A DNA stretch of 50,549 nt from the NCBI GenBank assembly GCA_023384095.1, contig JAHDXT010000027.1:1-50549 (forward strand). Reading direction: 5' to 3'. The DNA comes from Hyphomicrobiaceae bacterium. Lineage in GTDB: Bacteria > Pseudomonadota > Alphaproteobacteria > Rhizobiales > Hyphomicrobiaceae. Each line of letters begins with the position of its first letter. Position 1 is the stretch's first letter. This document shows, piece after piece, positions 25,681 through 33,636 of the stretch. Position numbers and translations under genes: made by a program. The notes below the pieces were generated by a model. The model did no database searches. It was not told the DNA's origin and was given only the letters and a program-made list of their open reading frames with translations.

Positions 25681-26807
25681 GGAGCGGGCCGCTGCGCATC
25701 GTCGTGCTGGGGCTCAGCCTGTCGTCGAGCTGGGGGAACGGGCACGCCACCACCTACCGGGCGCTGCTGCGGGCGCTCGCGGCCAGGGGTCACGACATCC
25801 TCTTCCTCGAGCGCGATGTGCCCTGGTACGCATCGACCCGCGACCTGACCGATCCGGACTACTGCCGTCTCGCGTTCTATTCGAGCCTGCCGGACCTCGA
25901 CCGCTACGCCGGTCCTATCAAAACGGCCGACGCCGTCGTGGTCGGCTCCTACGTGCCGAACGGCATCGCGGTCGGCCGGCTCGTGCAGGCGAGCGCTCGC
26001 GGCGTCAAGGTCTTCTACGACATCGACACTCCGGTGACGCTGGACGACCTCGAGGCCGGAACCTGCGCCTATCTTTCCCCCGAGCTGGCCGCCGGCTACG
26101 ACCTCTATCTGTCGTTCACCGGCGGCCCGATCCTCGCCCACATCGAGCGGCGGCTCGGGGTGGCGGCGGCCCGCGCGCTCTATTGCTCCGTCGACCCCGA
26201 CGCCTATGCACCGCAGCGGCGGCCCACGCGCTGGGACCTGAGCTTCCTCGGGACCTACAGCGCCGACCGGCAGGCGGCGCTGCACCGGCTGCTGATCGAG
26301 CCGGCGCGGCGGTCTCCGCACCTGCGCTTCGCCGTCGCGGGCGCACAATATCCGGCCGGCATCGCGTGGCCCGGCAACGTCGAGCGCATCGAGCATGTGC
26401 CGCCCTCGGAGCATCCGGCTTTCTACGCCGCCAGCCGCTTCACGCTCAACGTGACGCGGGCGGGGATGGTGCGGGCCGGCTTCAGCCCGAGCGTACGGCT
26501 GTTCGAGGCGGCCGCCGCCGGCACCGCCATCATCTCGGATCCGTGGCCGGGCCTCGAGACGATCCTGCAGCCGGAACGCGAGGTCATCGTCGCGATCCGA
26601 CCGGAGGACGTGCTCGCTGCGCTGCTGAGCATCCCCGAATCCAGGCGGAAGCGACTGGGCCAGGCCGCGCGGCGTCGTGTCCTCGCCAACCACACGGCGG
26701 TCCGGCGCGCCTTGCAGCTCGAGGCGTACCTTCTGGAAGCCTTGCACGGATCCGCCCCGCGCGCCGCCGGTCGCGAGCTCGTCGGGACCGGCGCTCATCG
26801 CCACTGA
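25677..26807 (+). CDS. CgeB-like glycosyltransferase D
   Basis: A 376-residue GT-B glycosyltransferase, closely paralogous to enzyme A at 8211-9482: VLGLSLSSSWGNGHATTYR, FLERDVPWYASTRDL, FYDIDTPVTLDDLE, LSFLGTYSADRQAAL, AGAQYPAGIAWPGNVERI and FEAAAAGTAIISDPWPGLE each have near-identical counterparts there. The start is GTG 25677 (GTGA overlap). Its tail is short, which shows what the end of enzyme A should look like without its repeat insertion. It is the last glycosyltransferase; a 101-base gap separates it from the UDP-glucuronate decarboxylase gene. Confidence 0.88.
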   Translation: MRSGPLRIVVLGLSLSSSWGNGHATTYRALLRALAARGHDILFLERDVPWYASTRDLTDPDYCRLAFYSSLPDLDRYAGPIKTADAVVVGSYVPNGIAVGRLVQASARGVKVFYDIDTPVTLDDLEAGTCAYLSPELAAGYDLYLSFTGGPILAHIERRLGVAAARALYCSVDPDAYAPQRRPTRWDLSFLGTYSADRQAALHRLLIEPARRSPHLRFAVAGAQYPAGIAWPGNVERIEHVPPSEHPAFYAASRFTLNVTRAGMVRAGFSPSVRLFEAAAAGTAIISDPWPGLETILQPEREVIVAIRPEDVLAALLSIPESRRKRLGQAARRRVLANHTAVRRALQLEAYLLEALHGSAPRAAGRELVGTGAHRH

Positions 26808-26908
26808 CAGCGGGGCGCCGCCGCCGCGAAACCGGATCCAAAGTTGCGCGTTGGAGCAGGGCGCTGAAGGTCTCGCCTGAAGAGCAAGTCGCACCGGAGA
26901 GGATTTCG

Positions 26909-27982
26909 ATGGGCAAGGCAAAGGGCAAGCTCGTCCTCGTGGCGGGAGGGGCGGGTTTCCTCGGCTCGCATCTGTGCGATGCTCTGCTGGCGGACGGCGC
27001 CCGCGTGATCTGTCTCGACAACCTCAAGACCGGCACCATCGAGAACCTGCGGCACTTGAAGCGGGAGCCCCGCTTCTCTTTTATCGAGGCCGACATCTGC
27101 GACGACATGCCGGTAGCGCTCACGTCGCGACGGCGACGGATCGAGGCCATCTTCAATCTCGCCTGCTCGGCCTCGCCTCCGCACTACCAGGCCGATCCCG
27201 TACACACGCTGCTGACCAGCGTCGTCGGATCGCGCAACCTCCTCGAGCTGGCCGGGCAGACCGATGCCCGCTTCCTGCTCGCCTCGACGAGCGAGGTCTA
27301 CGGCGACCCGGAAGTGCATCCGCAGACGGAGCGATACTGGGGCAACGTCAATCCGACCGGCCCCAGGGCTTGCTACGACGAGGGCAAGCGGGCCGCCGAG
27401 GCGCTGACCTATGATTTCGCCCGCACCAAACGCGCCTCCGTCCGTGTAGCGCGCATTTTCAATACCTACGGCCCGCGCATGCGCGCCGACGACGGGCGCG
27501 TCATCTCGAACATGATCTGCCAGGCTCTCGCCGGCCGCGACGTCACTATCTACGGCGACGGGCAGCAGACACGCTCGTTCTGCTACGTCGCCGACCTCGT
27601 CGCCGGTCTTCAGGACCTGATGTGGCTTCCCGGCCCCGTGATGGGGCCGGTCAATCTCGGCAATCCCGCGGAAGTGAGCGTGGCCGACCTCGCCCGCCGC
27701 GTCATCGCCATGACGGAGTCGAGCTCGCGCATCGCCTCGCGGCCGCTGCCCCTCGACGATCCGCGCCGCCGCAAGCCCGACATCTCCCTGGCGCGGGCCC
27801 TGCTCGGGTGGACGCCGCGCGTATCGCTCGAGAAAGGGCTCGACGCGACGATCGCATGGTTCACCCAGGCGCATGGAGGCGGCCTGCGCCCGCGGAGGTC
27901 CCGTCCAATGGGTGCGATCGGCCCCGCCGAGCCGTCGTCCTCCGTCCTCGTGCCCTCGACCGCGGCTCGCGGGCGGGCCTAG
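26909..27982 (+). CDS. UDP-glucuronate decarboxylase (UDP-xylose synthase)
   Basis: A 357-residue extended SDR that decarboxylates UDP-glucuronate to UDP-xylose. Motifs are LVAGGAGFLGSHLCD (13-19 core), the UXS-specific NLACSASPPHYQADPVHTLLTSV (cited by ACSASPPHYQADP), STSEVYGDPEVHPQ (E129), NPTGPRACYDEGKRAAE (Y156, K160) and RIFNTYGPRM. The start ATG 26909 has a GAGAGGA Shine-Dalgarno. About 35 extra residues rich in Pro/Arg/Ser follow the domain. It closes the plus-strand cluster and implies that UDP-xylose is a donor for at least one of the glycosyltransferases, consistent with the xylosidase-like protein upstream. Confidence 0.93.
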   Translation: MGKAKGKLVLVAGGAGFLGSHLCDALLADGARVICLDNLKTGTIENLRHLKREPRFSFIEADICDDMPVALTSRRRRIEAIFNLACSASPPHYQADPVHTLLTSVVGSRNLLELAGQTDARFLLASTSEVYGDPEVHPQTERYWGNVNPTGPRACYDEGKRAAEALTYDFARTKRASVRVARIFNTYGPRMRADDGRVISNMICQALAGRDVTIYGDGQQTRSFCYVADLVAGLQDLMWLPGPVMGPVNLGNPAEVSVADLARRVIAMTESSSRIASRPLPLDDPRRRKPDISLARALLGWTPRVSLEKGLDATIAWFTQAHGGGLRPRRSRPMGAIGPAEPSSSVLVPSTAARGRA

Positions 27983-28082
27983 ACCGTTGGCGGACGGCTT
28001 CATCTCGGCTAAACCGAGGCGGACGACGATCAGCAGGCCGAGCGCCCGGCCCTGGTCAGCGCAACAGCGGGAGCAGCCCGGC

Positions 28083-29177
28083 ATGGCCGACGCCAAGGAC
28101 GCGCAGCAGAGGACCAACAGGATGCGGATCGCCGTCATCCCGGGCGACGGCATCGGCAACGAGGTCGTACCCGAGGGGCTGCGGGTGCTCGAGGCGGCGG
28201 GTCGGCGCCACGGTCTCGAATTCCAGTGGGATCACTTCGACTGGAGCTGCGGGCGATTCGAGAAGACGGGAGCCATGATGCCCGCGGACGGGCTCGACCG
28301 GCTGCGCCCCTATGACGCCGTTTATCTGGGCGCCGTCGGCTATCCGGGCGTACCGGATCACGTCTCGCTCTGGGGACTGCTCATTCCGATCCGCCGCGGT
28401 TTCCAGCAGTACATAAACCTGCGGCCCGTGCGCATGTTCGAGGGACTCAAGTCGCCGCTGGCCGGACGCGAGCCCGGCGACATCGACTACTGGATCGTGC
28501 GCGAGAACAACGAGGGCGAATACTCCTCCATCGGCGGGCGTATCTACGATGGCACTGACCACGAGATGGCGATCCAGCAGGCGGTGTTCACGAAGAGGGG
28601 CTGCGAGCGTGCCATGCGCTACGCCTTCGACCTCGCCATGACGCGCAAGCGCCGCGAGGTGACCTCGGCCACGAAATCGAATGGCATCTCGATCTCGATG
28701 CCTTACTGGGACGAGAGGTTCGCCGCCGTCGCCAAGGAGTACCCCGAGGTCAGGACCCGGCAGTTCCACATCGACATTCTGACCGCCCATCTCGTGCGCA
28801 ATCCGCATTGGTTCGACGTCATCGTGGGGTCGAACCTGTTCGGCGACATCCTCTCGGACCTCGGCCCGGCCACGACTGGGACCATCGCCATCGCGCCTGG
28901 CGCCAACATCAACCCCGAGCGGGAGTTCCCGTCGATGTTCGAGCCTGTGCACGGCTCCGCTCCCGACATCGCCGGCAAGGGGATCGCCAACCCCATCGGC
29001 CAGATCTGGTCGGGCGCGATGATGCTGGAGCACCTCGGGCACAGGCAGGCGGGCGAAGCCATCGTCCGCGCCATCGAGGACGTGATCCGCGCGCAGGAGG
29101 CTCTGACGCCCGACATGGGCGGCAAGGCTTCCACCTCGGACCTCGGCAAGGCCATCGCGGAGATCGTGCGCGGGTAA
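28083..29177 (+). CDS. Tartrate dehydrogenase/D-malate dehydrogenase-like (isocitrate/IPMDH family)
   Basis: A 364-residue beta-decarboxylating dehydrogenase closest in motif to TtuC/DmlA: RIAVIPGDGIGNEVVPEG, GAVGYPGVPDHVSLWGLL, NLRPVRMF, DYWIVRENNEGEYSSIGGR, TSATKSNGISISMPYWDE, SNLFGDILSDLGPATTGTIAIAPGANINPE (cited by SNLFGDILSDLG) and FEPVHGSAPDIAGKGIANPI. It needs Mn/Mg and NAD and acts on tartrate or D-malate-type acids. ATG 28083 has GGGAG upstream; ATG 28122 (MRIAVIPG) is an equally good start. It lies between the sugar cluster and a TRAP transporter for organic acids, and may belong with the latter. Confidence 0.88.
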   Translation: MADAKDAQQRTNRMRIAVIPGDGIGNEVVPEGLRVLEAAGRRHGLEFQWDHFDWSCGRFEKTGAMMPADGLDRLRPYDAVYLGAVGYPGVPDHVSLWGLLIPIRRGFQQYINLRPVRMFEGLKSPLAGREPGDIDYWIVRENNEGEYSSIGGRIYDGTDHEMAIQQAVFTKRGCERAMRYAFDLAMTRKRREVTSATKSNGISISMPYWDERFAAVAKEYPEVRTRQFHIDILTAHLVRNPHWFDVIVGSNLFGDILSDLGPATTGTIAIAPGANINPEREFPSMFEPVHGSAPDIAGKGIANPIGQIWSGAMMLEHLGHRQAGEAIVRAIEDVIRAQEALTPDMGGKASTSDLGKAIAEIVRG

Positions 29178-29295
29178 GGACCGGCTGCCGCTCAAGCCGA
29201 ACCTCTCGAAGCATCGAAAGGGAGATGGGCCTATCGGGTTTGCTCGCCTGTTGCGTTATACTCCCAGGCATTGGGCGGGAGCATCTGGAGACGAC

Positions 29296-31026
29296 ATGCG
29301 GAAACCGACCGCAATCCGAGCCGCCGCCGTTGCGCTCGTGCTCGTGCTCGCGCCAGTCGGGCCGGCGCTCGCGGCTGGCGAGAGCGCCGCCATCAAGGCG
29401 CAGGAAGCGGCTTCCGCGCTGCTCCGGGGTCAGATCGATCAGGCAGTAGCCGCCTATACAGAGGCCCTGCAGGACGCCAGTCTCCCCAACGATCGGCGCG
29501 CCGCCATCCTCAACGACCGGGGTGTCGCCAACACGCGGCTCGGGCAGCACAAGCTCGCCCTCGACGACTACAATCGCGCCGTCCAACTGTTCCCGGAGTA
29601 TGCACCTGTCTACAACAACCGGGGCAACACACTGCTCGGGCTCGGGCTTCCACAAGAGGCGCTGAAGGACTTCGACCGCGCCATCGCGCTGGCTCCGGGC
29701 TACGCCGCCGCCTACAACAACCGCGCCGGCACCCTGCTCAGGCTCGGCCAGGGGCCTGCGGCGATCAGGGATTACACGCGCGCCGTGAAGCTGATGCCGC
29801 AGCAGGGCACGGCATCTCTCACCGGGCGCGGGCGCGCACTGTTGCGGCAGGACAGGCCCCACGCCGCCATGCGCGACTTCAGCCGCGCAATCGCCGCCGA
29901 CGGGCGCTCGGCGTCGGCCTACCGCGCCAGGGCCGCGGCCGCCATGGAGCTCGAACGCTTCGAGGAAGCCATCGAGGACCTCAGCCGCGCAATCGCCTTC
30001 GAGCCGGACAACGCCGAGATGCACGTCGAGCGCGGCCATGCTTACAGGTTCGCCGACAATGCGGCCGCCGCCATCCGGGATTTCACGCGCGCGCTCGAGA
30101 TCGACCCCCGCTCCTCACGCGCCCTCGCGAGCCGAGGCCTGGCTCTGGGCAGGGTCGAGGCCTATGAGGAAGCCGAAGCCGATCTTGCCAAGGCGATCGA
30201 GATCGACCCGCGCTCCGTCGAGGCATTCGCCTACCGGGCCTGGCTCTACAAGCAGACGGGCCAGCCCGAGCTCGGCCTCAGGGAGGTCGAGAAGGCGCTC
30301 CGCATTCGCGCGGACGACGCCGACGTGCAATGGGCCAAGGGGGAGGTCGAGCTGGCACTCGGGCGCACCGACGACGCCATCGCCAGCTTCCGCAAGGCGC
30401 TGTCGCTGAAGCCTGCCCACCGCGACGCCCGCGCCGCCTTGCAGCACATGGCCGTGGCGCCCGATGCGACGGGCGAGATCGATGCGGCCGCGATCGCCGG
30501 CTGGCGCGTCGTCAGCCGGAACGGCCGCTACATCGCACTGCTCGAGGAGAATCCGAACCTGAGGGTGCCGCTCGAGATGGCGGGCGAAGGCGAGCCGCGC
30601 CTCATCGACTGGGAGCTGAAGGATGGCCCGCTGAAGGGCATCGGGCTGTTGCGCTATCAGGCCGGCGTGGCCGAGGGGCGGAGCGGGCCGGAGCCCGTCG
30701 AGCAGGTGGCGATCGTCGATCTGGCGGCGAGCCGCGTCGTAAGTCTGCAACTTCATCGCCAGGGCGAGAAGTTCTCGAACTGGATCTGGAATGAAGGCAC
30801 CGTGACCATCGAGAGCATCGACGGCCTGACGGACGTGATCGAGCTGCGCGCGAAGCCGCGCGAGGTGGCCCAGCGCCGCCCGGTCAATGACCGGGGCGAC
30901 TTCGGCGGCCCGTCCTGGGCGCCCTGGAACCAGGGCTGGGAGCAGCCGGCGTATGCCCAGCGAGGTCAGCAGCAAAGGCGCAGGAAGCCCCCGAAGACCC
31001 TCTTCGACCTGCTGTTCGGCAACTGA
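29296..31026 (+). CDS. Exported tetratricopeptide-repeat protein
   Basis: A 576-residue secreted or periplasmic protein. A signal peptide (MRKPTAIRAAAVALVLVLAP...ALA) ends near residue 27. About nine TPR units follow (for example NNRGNTLLGLGLPQEALKDFDRAIALAPGYAAAYNNRAG, cited by its NNRGNTLLGLG and YNNRAGTLLRLG starts) to about residue 390. The C-terminal 180 residues form a separate domain (WRVVSRNGRYIALLEENPNLRVPLEM, cited by SRNGRYIALLEENP) ending KTLFDLLFGN. The ATG at 29296 has GGAG six bases upstream and starts the signal peptide, so it is preferred over 29251. A TATACT-like hexamer (29257-29262) lies upstream. Role unknown; probably protein-protein interaction in the envelope. Confidence 0.87.
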   Translation: MRKPTAIRAAAVALVLVLAPVGPALAAGESAAIKAQEAASALLRGQIDQAVAAYTEALQDASLPNDRRAAILNDRGVANTRLGQHKLALDDYNRAVQLFPEYAPVYNNRGNTLLGLGLPQEALKDFDRAIALAPGYAAAYNNRAGTLLRLGQGPAAIRDYTRAVKLMPQQGTASLTGRGRALLRQDRPHAAMRDFSRAIAADGRSASAYRARAAAAMELERFEEAIEDLSRAIAFEPDNAEMHVERGHAYRFADNAAAAIRDFTRALEIDPRSSRALASRGLALGRVEAYEEAEADLAKAIEIDPRSVEAFAYRAWLYKQTGQPELGLREVEKALRIRADDADVQWAKGEVELALGRTDDAIASFRKALSLKPAHRDARAALQHMAVAPDATGEIDAAAIAGWRVVSRNGRYIALLEENPNLRVPLEMAGEGEPRLIDWELKDGPLKGIGLLRYQAGVAEGRSGPEPVEQVAIVDLAASRVVSLQLHRQGEKFSNWIWNEGTVTIESIDGLTDVIELRAKPREVAQRRPVNDRGDFGGPSWAPWNQGWEQPAYAQRGQQQRRRKPPKTLFDLLFGN

Positions 31027-31217
31027 GGAGCCCGGATGCCGAAGCGGGATGGATGACGGGCAGCGGCGGCTCGCCGCGCCGCCACCGGCTGGTCTCCACT
31101 CGCCATTCGCTAATTCCTTGCGACGCGGCAAGTCCCTGCGCTCTCAGAGAGTTGGCGCTGGCGCGGCCCGGCTGCTAGTGTTCTGCGAAAAGGGGCGTTC
31201 AAGGGGAGACGAGCAGG

Positions 31218-31757
31218 ATGCGCGCACTGGCAGGCTTCGTGCACCTGGCTGAAGCCGTCAACGACGTGGTGGGCCGGTCCGTGGCCTATCTCACTCTCGC
31301 CACCGTGATCATCTGCGCCACGGTCGTCGTGATCCGGTATGCTTTCCAGACCGGCTTCATCTGGCTGCAGGAGCTGTTCGTGTGGACGCATGCCGCTGCG
31401 TTCATGCTCGGCTCGGGCTTCACCCTGATGACCAACCGGCATGTGCGGGTCGATATCGTCTACGCGACCCGCTCCCCGCGGACTCAGGCCTGGCTCGACC
31501 TTTTATCGACCTTCGTATTCCTGTTCCCGTGGGTCATCGTGCTCTGGTACCTGGCGTGGCCCTACGTGGAGGCCTCTTGGCTGCTGGGCGAGGAGTCGCC
31601 GCAGGTCGGCGGCATGCCCGGGCTCTACCTGCTCAAGGCGGTCGTCCTCGGCTTCTGCGCGCTGATGATGCTGCAGGGGCTGGCGATTTGCGCGCGCTGC
31701 ACCATCGTGATCCGCGGCCGGCCCGACCTGCTGCCGCCGCCACGCACAGTCGATTGA
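31218..31757 (+). CDS. TRAP transporter small permease (DctQ type)
   Basis: A 179-residue membrane protein with four transmembrane segments (VAYLTLATVIICATVVVIRYAF; FVWTHAAAFMLGSGFTL; LLSTFVFLFPWVIVLWYLAW; LLKAVVLGFCALMMLQGLAI; cited only in part). The loop ELFVWTHAAAFMLGSGFTLMTNRHVRVDIVY, cited by NRHVRVDIVY, is the DctQ signature. It pairs with the large permease 55 bases downstream and with a periplasmic receptor to import an organic acid by Na+ symport. The ATG at 31218 has GGGGAG 13-18 bases upstream and a closer AGCAGG. Confidence 0.93.
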   Translation: MRALAGFVHLAEAVNDVVGRSVAYLTLATVIICATVVVIRYAFQTGFIWLQELFVWTHAAAFMLGSGFTLMTNRHVRVDIVYATRSPRTQAWLDLLSTFVFLFPWVIVLWYLAWPYVEASWLLGEESPQVGGMPGLYLLKAVVLGFCALMMLQGLAICARCTIVIRGRPDLLPPPRTVD

Positions 31758-31812
31758 CGTTGCCGCGGGCGACGCCCCGTCCTCAACCCCGCATTCCCGA
31801 GCCGATCAGCCC

Positions 31813-33339
31813 ATGCTTGCTGCCCTCAACATTGGCGACATCCTCTCCATTCTCCTCTTCCTGTCGGTGCTCGGGACCCTCCTCATCGGCTACCCGATCG
31901 CGATTACCCTGGCGGGGTTATCGCTGATCTTCGCCTTTCTGGGCCACCAAGCCGGGGTCTTCGATTACGCCATCCTCAACGGCCTGCCGCTGCGCTACGT
32001 CGGCATCATGACCAACGACGTGCTGGTCGCGGTCCCGCTGTTCATCTTCATGGGACTGGTCCTGGAGAAGTCCGGGATCGCCGAGGCGCTGCTCACGACC
32101 ATGGGGCAGCTCTTCGGGCCGCTGCGCGGCGGGCTCGCGTTCTCGGTAATCGTCGTCGGCGCCCTGCTCGCCGCCTCGACGGGCGTCGTCGGCGCGACGG
32201 TGATCACCATGGGCCTGATCAGCCTGCCGGCCATGCTCCGGGCCGGCTATTGCCCCAAGGTCGCCACCGGCACGATCGGCGCCTCCTCGACGCTGGCGCA
32301 GATCATCCCGCCTTCGACCGTGCTGATCTTCGCCGGCGACCTGCTCGCCGGCGTCAATCAGGCAGCCCAGCTCAAGCTCGGCAATTTCGCCCCCGACCCG
32401 ATCTCGGTCGGCGATCTGTTCGCGGGCGCCCTCATCCCCGGCTTCATCCTCGTCGGCATCTTCCTGCTCTGGATCGTCTACAAGGCCGTGTTCCAGCCCG
32501 AGACGGTGCCCGCCCTGGTCATGACGACGCAGGAGCGCAAAGGCCTGCCGGCACGTGTCGTCGTCGTGCTGATCCCGCCGCTGATCCTGATCGTGGCGGT
32601 GCTGGGCAGCATCCTGCTCGGCTTCGCGACGCCGACGGAATCGGCGTCGGTCGGCGCCGTCGGCGCCATGCTGCTCGCCGCGATCAATCGCCGGTTGTCG
32701 TTCGCCACCATCCGCTATGCCGCGCTCGGCACCATGGTCACGACCTCGATCATCTTCGTGATCGTGCTCGCGGCGTCGCTGTTCTCGCTGACGTTCCGCG
32801 GCCTTGGCGGCGAGCACATGGTCGAGGAAGCTCTGCGCAATCTGCCGGGCGGCGCGTTCGGCGCCATGCTCGCCGTCATGTCCATCATGTTCGTGCTCGG
32901 CTTCTTCCTCGACACCTTCGAGATCATCCTGATCATGCTGCCGATCTGCGGGCCGCCGCTGATCCTGCTGGGGCTCGATCCGATCTGGATCGGCGTCATG
33001 ATCGCCATCAACCTGCAGACGAGCTTCATGACGCCACCATTCGGCTTCACGCTGTTCTATATGCGCGGTATTGCGCCGCCGGAGGTCGCAACCGGGCAGA
33101 TCTGGGCCGGGGCCCTGCCGTTCGTGGCACTGCAGCTATTCGCGCTGAGCCTCGTGTGGGCGTTCCCGAGCACGGCCACCTGGCTGCCCAACAAGCTCTT
33201 CGGCCAGCAGCAGCAGCAGATGGCGCCGGCGGAGAAGGGCAAAGGCGGCATCGGCGAGTTCATCAAGGACAAGGCGATCCAGTTCGACGACAGCGGCATA
33301 CCGGTGGAAACGGACAACCCGTTCTCGAACAAGCGGTAA
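31813..33339 (+). CDS. TRAP transporter large permease (DctM type)
   Basis: A 508-residue multi-spanning permease of the DctM family. It shows the characteristic STGVVGATVITMGLISLPAMLRAGY and SSTLAQIIPPSTVLIFAGDL (signature GASSTLAQIIPPS), ATPTESASVGAVGA, and the C-terminal half helices with INLQTSFMTPPFGFTLFYMRG. The last 50 residues (QQQQQMAPAEKGKGG to FDDSGIPVETDNPFSNKR) are a hydrophilic cytoplasmic tail that occurs in TakP-associated permeases. ATG 31813 lies 55 bases after DctQ. It is the transport channel of the system. Confidence 0.94.
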   Translation: MLAALNIGDILSILLFLSVLGTLLIGYPIAITLAGLSLIFAFLGHQAGVFDYAILNGLPLRYVGIMTNDVLVAVPLFIFMGLVLEKSGIAEALLTTMGQLFGPLRGGLAFSVIVVGALLAASTGVVGATVITMGLISLPAMLRAGYCPKVATGTIGASSTLAQIIPPSTVLIFAGDLLAGVNQAAQLKLGNFAPDPISVGDLFAGALIPGFILVGIFLLWIVYKAVFQPETVPALVMTTQERKGLPARVVVVLIPPLILIVAVLGSILLGFATPTESASVGAVGAMLLAAINRRLSFATIRYAALGTMVTTSIIFVIVLAASLFSLTFRGLGGEHMVEEALRNLPGGAFGAMLAVMSIMFVLGFFLDTFEIILIMLPICGPPLILLGLDPIWIGVMIAINLQTSFMTPPFGFTLFYMRGIAPPEVATGQIWAGALPFVALQLFALSLVWAFPSTATWLPNKLFGQQQQQMAPAEKGKGGIGEFIKDKAIQFDDSGIPVETDNPFSNKR

Positions 33340-33360
33340 GGCGGCGAGAGACCAGGCCCC

Positions 33361-33570
33361 ATGGACGACATCACGACAATCGAGATCGGAGCCGCGCTGC
33401 TGGCCTTCTGGCTGGTGACGCTGTTCGGCCTCTTGAAGCTGATCGACCGACGGGACCATCCGGGCCCGGTCAAGAGCGCGGTGGCGAAGGAGCTGCTGAT
33501 GCTCGTGCATCTCGCCATGCTCATCGCCGCCGCGGCGATGCTCGTCAAGGGCACGCACATCGCCGGCTGA
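33361..33570 (+). CDS. Small membrane protein downstream of the TRAP permease
   Basis: A 69-residue protein with two hydrophobic helices (IGAALLAFWLVTLFGLLKLI and LLMLVHLAMLIAAAAMLVKG). It follows the large permease by 21 bases, so it is probably cotranscribed. No family is recognised. It may be a small accessory subunit of the TRAP transporter, but this is inference from position only. Confidence 0.65.
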   Translation: MDDITTIEIGAALLAFWLVTLFGLLKLIDRRDHPGPVKSAVAKELLMLVHLAMLIAAAAMLVKGTHIAG

Positions 33571-33586
33571 CGCGCCCGACGAGAAA

Positions 33587-33610
33587 GCGGGGCCCGCAAC
33601 AGGGCCCCGC
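33587..33610. terminator. Bidirectional hairpin between convergent TRAP genes
   Basis: A GCGGGGCCC-GCAACA-GGGCCCCGC hairpin with a perfect nine-base stem lies between the small membrane protein (+) and the receptor gene (-). The position fits a shared transcription terminator. There is no long T-run on either strand, so it would be a weak intrinsic or Rho-assisted one. Confidence 0.55.
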
Positions 33611-33636
33611 CGAAGCTCGTTGCGAGCGGAAACGGA

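Noticed and set aside
22329-26807. Capsule or exopolysaccharide locus
   Set aside because: The window has many glycosyltransferases but no polymerase, flippase, chain-length regulator, outer-membrane exporter or priming transferase.
29251-29295. Earlier ATG for the TPR protein
   Set aside because: The later ATG at 29296 has a Shine-Dalgarno sequence and begins exactly at the signal peptide.
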